This document shows, one piece after another, positions 1-9,400 of a stretch of DNA of 44,121 nucleotides. A program made the translations under genes and the position numbers. The notes under the pieces were generated by a model. It made no database searches, had not been told where the DNA came from, and was given only the letters and a program-made list of their open reading frames with translations. The stretch's first letter is position 1. Each line of letters begins with the position of its first letter. Source of the stretch: Chloroflexi bacterium CFX6 (GTDB taxonomy: Bacteria > Chloroflexota > Anaerolineae > Anaerolineales > Villigracilaceae); the NCBI GenBank assembly GCA_030263595.1, contig SZPG01000013.1, forward strand, positions 1 to 44,121, read 5' to 3'.

Positions 1-2
1 CT

Positions 3-233
3 CCGCTCAGCGCGAGACTGCACCCCGTTCAGGAAGCCTTCATCCGGCACGGCGCAGTGCAATGCGGGTACTGCACGCCGGGCTTCATCATGTCCGCCGC
101 GATGTTGTTCGAGGAGAAGGAAAACCCCAGCCGGGATGAGATCGAACAAGCCATCACCGGAAACCTGTGTCGCTGCACCGGCTATTACAAGATCGTGCAG
201 GCGATCGAGGACGCCGGCAGGATCGAGGAATGA
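3..233 (+). CDS. [2Fe-2S]-binding subunit of a xanthine dehydrogenase/CO dehydrogenase-type hydroxylase, C-terminal part
   Basis: The frame is open from the window edge to TGA at 231-233, giving the last 76 residues of a CoxS/XdhC-type iron-sulfur subunit. Two family signatures are visible: CGYCTPG near the start and NLCRCTGY further on, which together supply the four cysteines of the helical [2Fe-2S] cluster next to the molybdopterin cofactor. In this family the subunit passes electrons from the molybdenum site towards a FAD subunit or another acceptor. The N-terminal plant-ferredoxin-like domain lies outside the window. A small membrane protein begins 8 bases downstream and the molybdenum subunit follows, so the three are probably one operon. 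The substrate cannot be told from this part. Confidence 0.93.
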   Translation, partial: PLSARLHPVQEAFIRHGAVQCGYCTPGFIMSAAMLFEEKENPSRDEIEQAITGNLCRCTGYYKIVQAIEDAGRIEE

Positions 234-241
234 GGTGAGAT

Positions 242-661
242 ATGGGAAAGTATAGTTCTCGCATAAGCAAGCCGTCCGCGCCGAAGAGGAACGTCGTCAA
301 CCCGTACATGCGCGGCGTCGGGTGTTTGTTGATCCTGGCTGTGCCGATTTTTTCCTACGGCGTCGGTTCTGAACTATCGAAGCGGGGTTTTGGGATGGGG
401 GTGCTGCCGGTGGAGTGGTACGACTTCATGCAATTCCCATCCTATTTTTACGCTCTTCCCGGTCTTGCCGCGGTCGCGGACTTTTTCTCGAGCATCCCGC
501 GCCTCCCTGCGACGCTGGCTCTCGCGGTCGTGGTGATGATCGTCGTCGGCGGGATCCTGTCGGTTATCTTCGGGTGGATGTATTCGCTGTTTGCCCCCTC
601 GCAGTACGGACCGATGGACGTGCCGCCGCCGAGGGTGAAGACGAAGAAATACAGGAGATAG
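242..661 (+). CDS. Small two-helix membrane protein between molybdenum hydroxylase subunits
   Basis: This 139-residue protein is not one I recognise. It has a basic N-terminus, a hydrophobic segment at about residues 24-41, a central stretch rich in Phe, Tyr and Pro, a second strong membrane helix at about 94-117 (many Val, Ile, Gly), and a basic C-terminal tail ending KTKKYRR. Two transmembrane segments are likely. It starts 8 bases after the iron-sulfur subunit, behind a GAGGTGAGAT ribosome site, and ends 15 bases before the molybdenum subunit. It is therefore embedded in the hydroxylase operon. Its position suggests a membrane anchor or assembly partner for an otherwise soluble hydroxylase, but this is inference from context only. 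Long open frames on the opposite strand here are shadows. Confidence 0.7.
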   Translation: MGKYSSRISKPSAPKRNVVNPYMRGVGCLLILAVPIFSYGVGSELSKRGFGMGVLPVEWYDFMQFPSYFYALPGLAAVADFFSSIPRLPATLALAVVVMIVVGGILSVIFGWMYSLFAPSQYGPMDVPPPRVKTKKYRR

Positions 662-676
662 CATCGAGGCAATGGT

Positions 677-2887
677 ATGACCACATACAACAGCATCGGC
701 AAATCCATGCCTCGCGTGGATGCGCGCGGCAAAGCGACCGGCGAAACGCCCTACTCCGGCGACCTCTCGATGAAGGGCATGTCCCAGATGAAGATCCTGT
801 TCGCGGGTCGTCCGCACGCGCGGGTCAAATGGATCAAGACCGGCAAAGCGGAAGCCGCGCCCGGCGTTATCGCGGTGTTCACCGCTAAGGATGTGCCGGT
901 CAACGAGTATGGATTGCAGTGGCAGGACCAGCCCGCCCTGTGCGGACCCGGCACGTCGAAGCCCGGCGCGGATGTCGTCCGCTTCGTTGGCGACCAGATC
1001 GCCGTCGTCGTCGCGCAGACCGAGGCGCAGGCGGCTGAGGCGGTCAAATTGATCGAGGTCGGATACGAGGATCTGCCGGTCGTCACAGATCCAATCGAGG
1101 CGATGAAACCCGAATCGCCGCGCCTCCACGAGGAGATCGGGGATTCGAATATCTGCGTCCATTACAGGATCCGCAAAGGGAACGTGGAGGAGGCGTTCGT
1201 AAAGGCGGACGTGATCGTCGAGAGCGAATATCGCACGCCCGTACAGGAACACGCCTATCTTCAGCCCGAAGCGGGACTGGCTTACATTGACGAGGAAGGA
1301 CGCATTACGGTCGCCTGCGGCGGTCAATGGACTCACGAAGACCAGGAACAGATCGCCCATGCCTTGAACCTGCCGCTGGATCGCATCCGCGTGGTCTACC
1401 CGGCGATTGGCGGCGCGTTCGGCGGGCGTGAGGATATGTCCGTGCAGATCGTTCTGGCGCTGGCGGCGTGGAAACTGCAAAGACCCGTCAAGATCGTCTG
1501 GTCGCGGCAGGAATCCATCCTCGGGCATGGCAAGCGTCACGCGGCGGTTCTGCGCGCGAAGTGGGGGGCGACGAAGGACGGCAAAGTGATCGCCATCGAA
1601 AATGAGATCATCGGCGACGGCGGCGCGTACATGTACACGACCAACAAGGTATTGGGCAATTCGACCATCACCTCCACAGGTCCGTATTTCATCCCCAACG
1701 TAAAAACGGACGTGTACGGCGTTTATACCAACAACGTTCCCGGAGCGGCGTTCCGCGGCTTCGGCGCGCCCCAGGCGTTGTTCATGGCTGAAATGCAGAT
1801 GAACAAACTCGCCGAAAAACTCGGCATGGACCCGGTCGAATTCCGTTTGAAGAACGCGTTGAAGGACGGCGACGCGCTGGGGGTCGGAACGCCTGCGCCG
1901 GGCCCGGTGACCGTCATCGAATGTATCGAAGCGGCAAGGGATAAGTTCCAGTGGGAAAGTGAAACCCTTCGACGTTTCTCAGGGCAGGCGCGGAAAGCGG
2001 AAAGACCGTCTCATTTGGTACGCGGCAAAGGCTTTGCGGCGGGATTCAAGAACATCGGTTTTTCGTTCGGCTATCAGGAGAACTGCTGGGCAAGGATCGA
2101 ACTGCGCGGCAGGGCGGAGATTGACGAGGTCATCCTGCATCACGCCAGCGCGGAGGTGGGGCAAGGCACGCATACGGTGATGACCCAAATGGCGGCGGAG
2201 GCGGTCGGCGTTCCGTTCGAGAAGGTGAAACTGATCTCGTCCGATACCGCCGTAATGGGCAGTTCGGGCTCGGTCTCCGCTTCGCGCATGACCTTCATGT
2301 CCGGCAACGCCATCCGCGGCGCGGCTGATATCGCGCTCAGGAAGTGGAAAGCGGAAGAACGCCCTGCCGTCGGCGAGTTCAAATATCTCGCGCCGCGCAC
2401 CACGCAATTCGAACCCGAAACGGGATACTCGACTCCCAATTTCGCCTATGCCTGGGTGGCGCAAGCCGCCGAAGTGGAAGTGGATACCGAAACCGGTCAC
2501 GTGCGCGTCGTGCGCTTTGTCTCCGCCGACGACGTGGGGCAGGCGATCAATCCCGCGCTCGTGCAGGGACAGGTCGAGGGCGCGGTCGTGCAAGCGCAGG
2601 GATACGCCATCCTCGAAGACTTCAAGACGCAGAACGGATACGTTCTCACCGATCAACTCAGCACGTATCTCATTCCCACAATATGGGACATTCCTGAAAA
2701 AGTCGAAACCGTGCTGGTCGAAGTAAAAGACCCGAACGGACCCTGGGGCGCGCGCGGACTTGGCGAACTCCCTTATCTACCGGTTGCGCCCGCCATTGCG
2801 GCGGCGATCCACGATGCGACCGGCGTGTGGGTGGACGAATTCCCGTTCACGCCGGAGCGCATCCTGCGCGCGTTGGGCAGGATTTGA
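677..2887 (+). CDS. Molybdopterin-binding large subunit, xanthine dehydrogenase/aldehyde oxidase family
   Basis: The 736-residue protein has the full length and layout of the MoCo subunit: an aldehyde oxidase a/b hammerhead domain (about residues 15-125), then two molybdopterin-binding domains. Visible signatures are GGAFGG (245-250), AFRGFGAPQ (358-366), GQGTHT (495-500) and GARGLGE (691-697), whose Glu697 matches the catalytic glutamate of the family. The enzyme hydroxylates an N-heterocycle, purine or aldehyde at a Mo centre. I do not see the CO dehydrogenase active-site loop (AYRCSFR), so CO is an unlikely substrate. The start at 677 follows the membrane protein by 15 bases, and the linked YqeB-like gene at 4582 suggests the selenium-dependent subclass. 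Substrate specificity is unresolved. Confidence 0.93.
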   Translation: MTTYNSIGKSMPRVDARGKATGETPYSGDLSMKGMSQMKILFAGRPHARVKWIKTGKAEAAPGVIAVFTAKDVPVNEYGLQWQDQPALCGPGTSKPGADVVRFVGDQIAVVVAQTEAQAAEAVKLIEVGYEDLPVVTDPIEAMKPESPRLHEEIGDSNICVHYRIRKGNVEEAFVKADVIVESEYRTPVQEHAYLQPEAGLAYIDEEGRITVACGGQWTHEDQEQIAHALNLPLDRIRVVYPAIGGAFGGREDMSVQIVLALAAWKLQRPVKIVWSRQESILGHGKRHAAVLRAKWGATKDGKVIAIENEIIGDGGAYMYTTNKVLGNSTITSTGPYFIPNVKTDVYGVYTNNVPGAAFRGFGAPQALFMAEMQMNKLAEKLGMDPVEFRLKNALKDGDALGVGTPAPGPVTVIECIEAARDKFQWESETLRRFSGQARKAERPSHLVRGKGFAAGFKNIGFSFGYQENCWARIELRGRAEIDEVILHHASAEVGQGTHTVMTQMAAEAVGVPFEKVKLISSDTAVMGSSGSVSASRMTFMSGNAIRGAADIALRKWKAEERPAVGEFKYLAPRTTQFEPETGYSTPNFAYAWVAQAAEVEVDTETGHVRVVRFVSADDVGQAINPALVQGQVEGAVVQAQGYAILEDFKTQNGYVLTDQLSTYLIPTIWDIPEKVETVLVEVKDPNGPWGARGLGELPYLPVAPAIAAAIHDATGVWVDEFPFTPERILRALGRI

Positions 2888-2899
2888 TCCCATCCATTC

Positions 2900-3784
2900 A
2901 TGCCTTTTCCGCTCTTCGAAAGCAAACAACTGAACGACCAAGCCCGCAGCGCCGCGGGCGGTTCGTTCGTCCAATTGACGGACGGCGTCACGCATTACGA
3001 ATTATCGAATCCCGACAATGCCGAGACCGTTGTCCTCATTCACGGATTCTCCGTCCCGTATTTCATCTTCGATCCCACCTTCGATCTCCTCACGCAAAAC
3101 GGATTCCGCGCCCTGCGATACGATCTCTTCGGGCGCGGATTTTCCGACCGACCGCGCGCGCGTTACAATATTGACCTCTTCGTCGAACAACTGGCTGATC
3201 TGCTGGATGCGCTGCGCTTCACGCGCCCCGTGAACCTGATCGGGCTTTCGATGGGCGGACCCATCGCTGCGACCTTTACCGCGCGCCGCCCGGAACGCGT
3301 CAAGTCGCTGACCCTGATTGACCCCGCGGGAGCAAAGTCAATATCCCTGACGCCCATGCTCAAAGCGATGAAACTGCCCGGGCTCGCGGAGGCAGTTTTC
3401 GGTCTGGTTGGAAGCGAGGGTCTGCTCAGGAGCGCGGCAAAGGATTTCTTCGATCCCGAAATGATCGGGCATTTCCTCGAGAGGTATAAAGTCCAGATGC
3501 AGTACAAGGGATTCAAGCGCGCCATCCTGTCTTCCGTCCGAAATCACATGCTCGGATCGTTCATCGAGTCGTACCGCAGCGTCGGCAAAATGGACAAGCC
3601 TGTGCTACTGGTCTGGGGCCGCAACGATACGACGGTTCCCCTCGCGCACAGCGCCCTCCTGCGCGACGCGATGCCGCAGGCTGAGTTTCACGTCATCGAG
3701 GAGTGCGGTCACATTCCGCATTACGAGATGCCCGGTGAGTTCGACCCCATCCTGTTGAATTTCCTTTCGAAAGGCGTTCGATGA
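2900..3784 (+). CDS. Alpha/beta-hydrolase fold protein
   Basis: A 294-residue single-domain alpha/beta hydrolase. It shows the oxyanion-hole HG at residues 48-49 (LIHGFS), the nucleophile elbow GLSMGG with Ser117, the acid in GRNDTTVP (Asp243), and the catalytic His271 in ECGHIPHYE. The triad is complete and the length is typical. The helical cap at about 145-215 should set specificity. No signal peptide is seen, so it is cytoplasmic. It starts 12 bases after the molybdenum subunit and is probably co-transcribed with it. It could be a carboxylesterase or a C-C bond hydrolase such as those that act on ring-cleavage products; the position after a ring hydroxylase would fit the latter, but the sequence does not decide. 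Confidence 0.88.
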   Translation: MPFPLFESKQLNDQARSAAGGSFVQLTDGVTHYELSNPDNAETVVLIHGFSVPYFIFDPTFDLLTQNGFRALRYDLFGRGFSDRPRARYNIDLFVEQLADLLDALRFTRPVNLIGLSMGGPIAATFTARRPERVKSLTLIDPAGAKSISLTPMLKAMKLPGLAEAVFGLVGSEGLLRSAAKDFFDPEMIGHFLERYKVQMQYKGFKRAILSSVRNHMLGSFIESYRSVGKMDKPVLLVWGRNDTTVPLAHSALLRDAMPQAEFHVIEECGHIPHYEMPGEFDPILLNFLSKGVR

Positions 3785-3837
3785 ACAAACGGGACGCCGA
3801 ATTGCTTTTTGAATACGACCATGGGCGAGCGCAATAA
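3781..3837 (+). pseudogene. Possible decayed N-terminus of a DinB-family protein
   Basis: An ATG overlapping the hydrolase stop (ATGA, 3781-3784) opens a short frame reading MNKRDAELLFEYDHGRAQ and then stop. The first 14 residues look like the start of DinB/DUF664 proteins, which typically read LLFEYDHWAN at this point. One missing base at the CATGGG would turn DHGRAQ into DHWAS, so this looks like a frameshifted, truncated remnant left between the hydrolase and the next gene. It is short, so the match could be chance. Confidence 0.35.
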
Positions 3838-3845
3838 CCATCATC

Positions 3846-4595
3846 ATGTTCAACAGACTCCGCAACTTATTCATCCGCCATCGGTATAACATCGCGGTAT
3901 TCGCGCTGCTCAACGCCGCCTGCGCGGTGTGCATCGGGCTGGTCGCCGCGCGGGTCGCGTACAGCGAATCGGGCAGGCACCTGGGGCTGGTGTGGAATCT
4001 CTTCCTCGCCTGGATTCCGTTCATCCTGGCGTACGTCGCTCACGCGGTTTCGTGGCGGCGCATCTGGCTGTACCTCGTCATTCCGTTCGTGGGGTTTCTG
4101 TGGTTGATCTTCTTCCCCAACGCACCCTACATGCTCACCGACCTGCAGGACATCTCGCGCGGCGCCACCGACGCGCCCCTGTGGTACGACGTGATCATCC
4201 TCGTCTGGTTCTCGTGGACGGCGATGCTCCTCGGCGTGGTCTCGCTCTATCTCATGCACGACATCACCCAGCGCGCCTTCGGTCGCTGGGCGGGTTGGGC
4301 GTTCGTGTTCGTCATCCTGCCGTTGAGCAGTTTCGGCATCTACATCGGTCGCTTTGTGCGCCTCAATTCGTGGGACGTCCTGCAAAACCCAACCGAGACG
4401 GCGATGAACATCCTCGGCATCGTCATTGACCCCAGCATGAGGCTGGCGGCGTTCATCCTGTTGTATACGTTCTTCTTCCTCTTCGTCTATCTTTTGCTTT
4501 ACTCGTTCGCTCATTTGCTGCAGGAGCAGAACGTCCGGGCAACGGAATCCCCCGAACAATTGGAAGCCACGCAAAAATCGAATGTCCAAAAATGA
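3846..4595 (+). CDS. DUF1361 family integral membrane protein
   Basis: A 249-residue polytopic membrane protein with about seven hydrophobic segments. The signature FFPNAPYMLTDLQDI near residues 90-104 is the hallmark I associate with DUF1361 proteins, whose function is unknown. The C-terminal tail (from about residue 228) is polar and probably cytoplasmic. The start ATG has no convincing ribosome site; translation may depend on coupling from upstream, or the start may be slightly wrong. Its last 14 bases overlap the start of the YqeB-like gene, which points to co-transcription with the molybdenum hydroxylase cluster, although no functional link is known. Confidence 0.8.
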   Translation: MFNRLRNLFIRHRYNIAVFALLNAACAVCIGLVAARVAYSESGRHLGLVWNLFLAWIPFILAYVAHAVSWRRIWLYLVIPFVGFLWLIFFPNAPYMLTDLQDISRGATDAPLWYDVIILVWFSWTAMLLGVVSLYLMHDITQRAFGRWAGWAFVFVILPLSSFGIYIGRFVRLNSWDVLQNPTETAMNILGIVIDPSMRLAAFILLYTFFFLFVYLLLYSFAHLLQEQNVRATESPEQLEATQKSNVQK

Positions 4596-5409
4596 TCTTG
4601 TGCTGATCCGCGGCGGCGGCGATCTTGCCTCGGGCGTCGCGCTCCGTTTGCATCGCGCCGGCATGAGGGTTCTGATCACCGAACTGGCGCGCCCTCTTGC
4701 CGTGCGGCGTACGGTCTCGTTTGCGGAGGCGGTGTATGAGAGGGTATGGGAAGTCGAAGGGGTGAGGGCAAGGCTCGTCGAAGCGGATCAGGTATCGGCG
4801 GCGTTGGAAGCGGGTGAAATTCCCGTGTTGGTTGACCCGGATGCGGATATCCTTCTTTCCGCTTTCCACTTTCCAGTTGCAGTGGACGCCCGCCTCTTGA
4901 AGACTCCCCCTCATCCTCTTCCGACTCCCATCCCGCTTCACATCGGACTTGGACCTGGATTCTCCGCAGGACGCGATTGCCACGCTGTAGTTGAAACCCG
5001 CCGCAGTCACACGCTCGGACGCGTGTACTGGGAGGGGTCAACGCAGCCGGATAGCCGCGAACCCGAAGGCGACCCGCGCCGCGTCCTGCGCGCTCCGGCG
5101 GATGGGGTCGTGGCTGGGTTGAAGAAGATCGGCGAACACGTGGAGGAGGGGGAGGCGGTGGCGGTGATCGGCGAGCAGGGGTCAGTGATCAGTGATCAGC
5201 ATCCAGTAATCAGTCCCTTCCGTGGAGTGGTGCGCGGGTTGATACGCGACGGTTTGCGCGTTCCGAAGGGCATGAAGATCGGCGACGTTGACCCGCGCGA
5301 CGATCCTTCCTATTGCCGCCTCGTTTCGGACAAGGCGCTGGCGATCGGCGGCGGCGTGCTGGAGGCGATCCTTTCGAGGAGGGAGATCGGAAAATCCCTA
5401 TTGCCTTGA
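4582..5409 (+). CDS. yqeB: YqeB-like protein of the selenium-dependent molybdenum hydroxylase system
   Basis: The 275-residue protein opens with LVLIRGGGDLASGVALRLHR, a Rossmann-like start typical of the EF2563/YqeB family, and continues with IGLGPGFSAGRDCHAVVETR, then a GRVYWEG motif and a C-terminal barrel-like half ending GGVLEAIL. The family is found with selenium-dependent molybdenum hydroxylases and is thought to help mature their cofactor; the biochemical role is not settled. Here it lies 1.7 kb after such a hydroxylase, overlapping the DUF1361 gene by 14 bases. Odd points: a heptamer repeat (CAGTGAT-like, 5183-5214) encodes an extra-looking segment GSVISDQHPVIS, and another simple repeat lies at 4863-4875. 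No selD or other selenium gene is in the window. Confidence 0.85.
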   Translation: MSKNDLVLIRGGGDLASGVALRLHRAGMRVLITELARPLAVRRTVSFAEAVYERVWEVEGVRARLVEADQVSAALEAGEIPVLVDPDADILLSAFHFPVAVDARLLKTPPHPLPTPIPLHIGLGPGFSAGRDCHAVVETRRSHTLGRVYWEGSTQPDSREPEGDPRRVLRAPADGVVAGLKKIGEHVEEGEAVAVIGEQGSVISDQHPVISPFRGVVRGLIRDGLRVPKGMKIGDVDPRDDPSYCRLVSDKALAIGGGVLEAILSRREIGKSLLP

Positions 5410-5439
5410 GGACGATTTCGTTGTATTCTTGACGCAATC

Positions 5440-6357
5440 ATGGCGTTCGAGATCGTCCTGAAACCCACGTTTTCCCTTCCGCGCCTGCTCCGCGCTCACA
5501 GCGACGAACCACAGCAGGAGTATCACTGGCTGGGAAAGAGCGGGGGTACCCAACAGGAAACCACACCGAGGGGACCGGGCAGGAAACCGACAGGGGAGAA
5601 GAACGGGCAGGGATACCGTCCGCTTGCGAATATTCAACTGGGGGAGGTCGAGGAGGCGCTGGCTCTTTTCGAAGGTCAACTACTCCCATCGCACGAAAAC
5701 TGGATCGGGAAAAATCATTTTTGTACAATTCAGCTCAAACGCGTAAAGGACGGGCGTCCGCCCATGCTCTTCGGGCGCGTGAAGACGTGCTATCCAAGCG
5801 ATGGTTATCTCGATAACGTCGAGGACATCGAACTTCTCTTCCCCCGGCGTAACGGCGCGCCCGACCTGGTCTACCTGCGCAGGGACGACGTCAGCCTGTT
5901 TTCCCGGAAGCCAGCGCAAAGTTTTTTCCTGCGTATGCGGTTCAAGGTTTCGGAGGAGGACGCGGCGGATTTCAACGGGTCAACTTCCCTGTTTGCGAGG
6001 AACGGTTTCCATCCCGAATTCGACAGCGGTTTTCACGACCTGTTCGAAATGAACGACCTGAACCGGTCCGAATATCCCCGCTTGTACGTCGTGGGTTCGC
6101 GCTGGTTCGATTCGATTCCAGAATCCATTTACGTTGAGATCAGGGCAAAACTGGAGAAGATGCTTCACTGGAACAAACGGATCGTCAACTACCATCCGGG
6201 CTGGCTCCCGAAGGAGGTCAACACGTTGAACAGGGCGCTCGGCTTGAAATACAAACTCACACGCCATTACCTGACGGAACCGGAAAACCCAAAGCAAACC
6301 GCAGATGTTGTGACAATCGAATTCGACGAAATGTTCGAGCAGGGTTCGATCGGTTGA
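5440..6357 (+). CDS. Hypothetical protein, 305 aa
   Basis: I do not recognise this family. The protein is soluble, with no signal peptide or membrane helix. Residues about 22-68 are low in complexity (Gly, Gln, Thr, Pro, Arg) and look like a linker or an expanded repeat. From about residue 75 there is a well-mixed domain rich in Phe, Asp and Arg, with FCTIQLKRV, LFGRVKTCYPSDGY and a conserved-looking YHPGWLPKEVN near the end. The start at 5440 has no strong ribosome site, and the true start may be further in, for example after the low-complexity stretch. It is the last + strand gene before a bidirectional terminator. The length and coding bias support a real gene. Confidence 0.65.
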   Translation: MAFEIVLKPTFSLPRLLRAHSDEPQQEYHWLGKSGGTQQETTPRGPGRKPTGEKNGQGYRPLANIQLGEVEEALALFEGQLLPSHENWIGKNHFCTIQLKRVKDGRPPMLFGRVKTCYPSDGYLDNVEDIELLFPRRNGAPDLVYLRRDDVSLFSRKPAQSFFLRMRFKVSEEDAADFNGSTSLFARNGFHPEFDSGFHDLFEMNDLNRSEYPRLYVVGSRWFDSIPESIYVEIRAKLEKMLHWNKRIVNYHPGWLPKEVNTLNRALGLKYKLTRHYLTEPENPKQTADVVTIEFDEMFEQGSIG

Positions 6358-6381
6358 TCGAATATCGTCACTGCTGAAGAA

Positions 6382-6417
6382 AAATCAGGGCAGACGCGAG
6401 CGCGTCTGCCCTGATTT
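6382..6417. terminator. Bidirectional hairpin terminator
   Basis: A perfect 17-bp inverted repeat (6382-6398 and 6401-6417) with a 2-base gap lies between the converging unknown gene (+) and the pullulanase gene (-). A-rich sequence precedes it and TTTATTTT follows, so it can end transcripts from both sides. Confidence 0.85.
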
Positions 6418-6433
6418 ATTTTGGAGTTATGCG

Positions 6434-9400
6434 CTAATTGCCGCACGGATTTACGTTGCGCCAATTGAGAACGGTGTCGTTTACGGTCTGTGTTCCCGTA
6501 CCGCCATAGGTAAGAGTCAGTTGGCGGTTGGATATCTCGTCGCAATTCGCGCCCTTCTCGACGTAATCCCACGAGCCGAGCGTGTACTTGTACTCGATCT
6601 GCGTGGTCTCTTTGCCGATCAGGGTGATCGTCCAGTGTGTGGCGTCCACGCGGGTCAACGTTACGCCGCCCGGATCCCATTCCGGCAAATTGCCGTCCAA
6701 ACGGTTGAGCGTCCCGGCAATGTAGACGAAGAAGCCGGTCGCGTCTGTGCTGGATGGAACGGTCACGTTGAAGGTCACGGTGACGGCGCGTAGTTCAGCC
6801 TTCGCTTCGACCTCGTTTGAGTTGCCGGAACGATTGAACGACTGGTCCAGCGCGCGCACTACGTAATAGTATGTCGCGTCTTCCACGACCGATGGATCGG
6901 TGTAGGACGTTCCCGTTACGCGGGCGATCATCGCGTAGGGTCCACCGGGGGAGTCGCTGCGGAGGACCTCGTATCCGTACAGGGTCGGATCGCCGACGAT
7001 CGCGTCCCACGTGAGTTCGATCCCGTCCGGGGAGGCGGAGAGGACCGTCAGGCCGGTGGGAACCGCAGGCGGGGTGGAGTCGCCGCTGGGATTGACGGTC
7101 ATTTTACCGGCCTGGTCGGTCGAGTATCCGTTCCCGATCCCATCGAGATCTGCGTACACCCAGTCGAAGCCGTTCGAGGTCGAATAGCGGAAGGCGTAAT
7201 CGTAACTGCCCACTGCTTCGGGCAGCATGCTCGCCATGAATTCGTCGTTGCTTCCGACATCCACGTTGAAGGACGCTTCGTACCAGACCCAGTCCGCGTT
7301 ACTGTTCGGGTCGCTGTTCGCGGGACCGAAGCCCAGTTGCGCGCGCAGGTTCGCTGTCGGACCGGGCTGGTTGGTGTACCCGTCAATCCACACCTGACCA
7401 TAGACCGTATCCGTGCGGTTCACCGCGCTGATGGTGTGGGTCAACGCGGGGGGCCATTGCAGGTTCGCCCAGCCAATGGTGAGATGCGGCAATGCGCTGG
7501 CTTCATTGGAGTAGCCGCTTTCGTTGCCGACCGCATCCAGTGACGTGACCACGTAAAAATACCTGCGGGCGTTCTGCAAGCCGGTGTCGGTGTAGTCCGT
7601 GCCGGTCAACGGATCGGAGTTGAGTTTTTCCCAGCCGCCTCCGCTCAGGTAACTGCGGTACAGGTTGTAGCCGGCCGAACCGGGGACCGCCTCCCATTCC
7701 AGGCTGACCGTCGCGTCGCCTTCATCGGCGACTTCCAAATTCTCGGGCGCGGCGGCGGGTTGAAGATCAACTTCGCCGCTCAGGAAGAGCGCGGCGCTCA
7801 TCGGACCGATCGAGCCTTCGATCACGCCGTTCGTCACAGTGACGGAGGTCGCGCCGCCGGAGCCGACCGCATAAGCGTTTGTCAGGGTGACGCCATCCGG
7901 CAGGTAGCCCGCCACCGGGATCGCGCCGGTTCGAGTCTGGTCACTGCGATTGACGATCACCAGCGCGGCTTGACTCGCGGTCTTGCGCCCATAGGCAATG
8001 ACTTGTGTGACATCGTCCGCAAGCAGCATCGTGAAGTCGCCGTTGACCAGGACGTCGTTGGAGGCGCGCAGGGCGTTGAGCGTTTGATAATGGGCGAACA
8101 TGTCCATATCCGGCGAACCGCCCTTATCCGCCCAGGGATACGTTCGGCGGTCGTCCGGATCGTCGTCGCCGGTCATGCCGGCTTCATCGCCGTAGAAGAC
8201 GGTTGGCGCGCCTGGTACGCTGAACTGGATCAGCGAGGCGATCCGCTGGCGCAATTTGCCCTCGGCGACATTGGCGGCGTCGAGTTCCTTCTCGGCGGCG
8301 GTCTCGGAGAGGCTTGGGGTCAACGTCCAGCGCAGGCGCTCGGTGTCGTGACTGTCGAGCAGGTTCATCAGGGAGTAATACGCGGCGTCCGGGTAATCTT
8401 CACGGATCGCTTCCATGCGCGCCGCGAACTCGGAGGGCGAAATGATCCGCCCGCTGTCGGCGAAGCCTTTCGAGTCGAAACCCTGCGGCGCAAGCAGACC
8501 GATCACCGCGTCGCGCAGGCGATAGTTCATGGTGGTATCGAGGCGGTCGCCGCGGATCATGCGCAGCAACGTGCTGTCCTTTTGCCAGGTCTCGCTGATC
8601 AACAGCGCTTCGGGGTCGGTTGATTTGGTCACACCGCGGAAGGTTTCCCAATAACCGGGCGGGAAGGACGGGTCGCCGGAAACATCCATGCGCCAGCCGC
8701 CCGCGCCCTGCCTCAGCCAGTATTTCGAAACGCTGTTATCGCCCGTCAGGAAATATTGCTGAACTTCAGGCAGGGACTTGTTGATGACCGGGATCGAATC
8801 GAAGCCGAACCAGCCGTCGTAATTGGCGGAGTTCGGACCCGCGCTCCCGACGCAGGAACCCGTCCCTGCGGGAACGTCGCGGAAGGTGAACCAGTTTCGA
8901 TACGGGGAAAGAAGCGATTCACACGCTCCCAAAGTCGGGTAATGGTGGTAGCGGTCGAAGAACGGGCTGTCCGAAGACAGGTGGTTGAACACGCCGTCCA
9001 AAACGATCTTCATGCCGCGCTGGTCGGCGTGCTTGACGAGATTCTCCCAATCCTTTTGCGTGCCGAAGTACGGATCTATCCTGTAGTAATCCTGCGTATC
9101 GTAGGAGTGATTGGAACCGGCGTCGAAGATCGGGTTGAAGTAGATGGTGTTCACGCCGAGCGATTCCAGGTAGTCGAGATATTGATCCACGCCCTTCAGG
9201 TCGCCGCCGAAGTAGTCGCGCCCGCGCGGCTGTTCCTTATCGGGGCTATCGGCGGGAGGCGTCGCGTCGAACCTCCAGGGACAGTTGGTACTGCCATCCG
9301 AATAGTTTCGGCAAAAGCCCTCGGGCAGTGTCCCCCACGAAAGTTTGAGAACCGGGTCGTCGTAGCGCACGTCGCCGGTCTTTGGGTTGTTGTTGGCGCG

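Noticed and set aside
374..1540. Long open frame on the minus strand opposite the molybdenum subunit
   Set aside because: Arg/His-rich composition, no ribosome site and no family likeness; it is a shadow caused by the high-GC codon pattern of the + strand genes.
677..2887. Aerobic CO dehydrogenase large subunit
   Set aside because: The characteristic active-site loop with AYRCSFR is not seen, and the YqeB-like neighbour points to another hydroxylase class.
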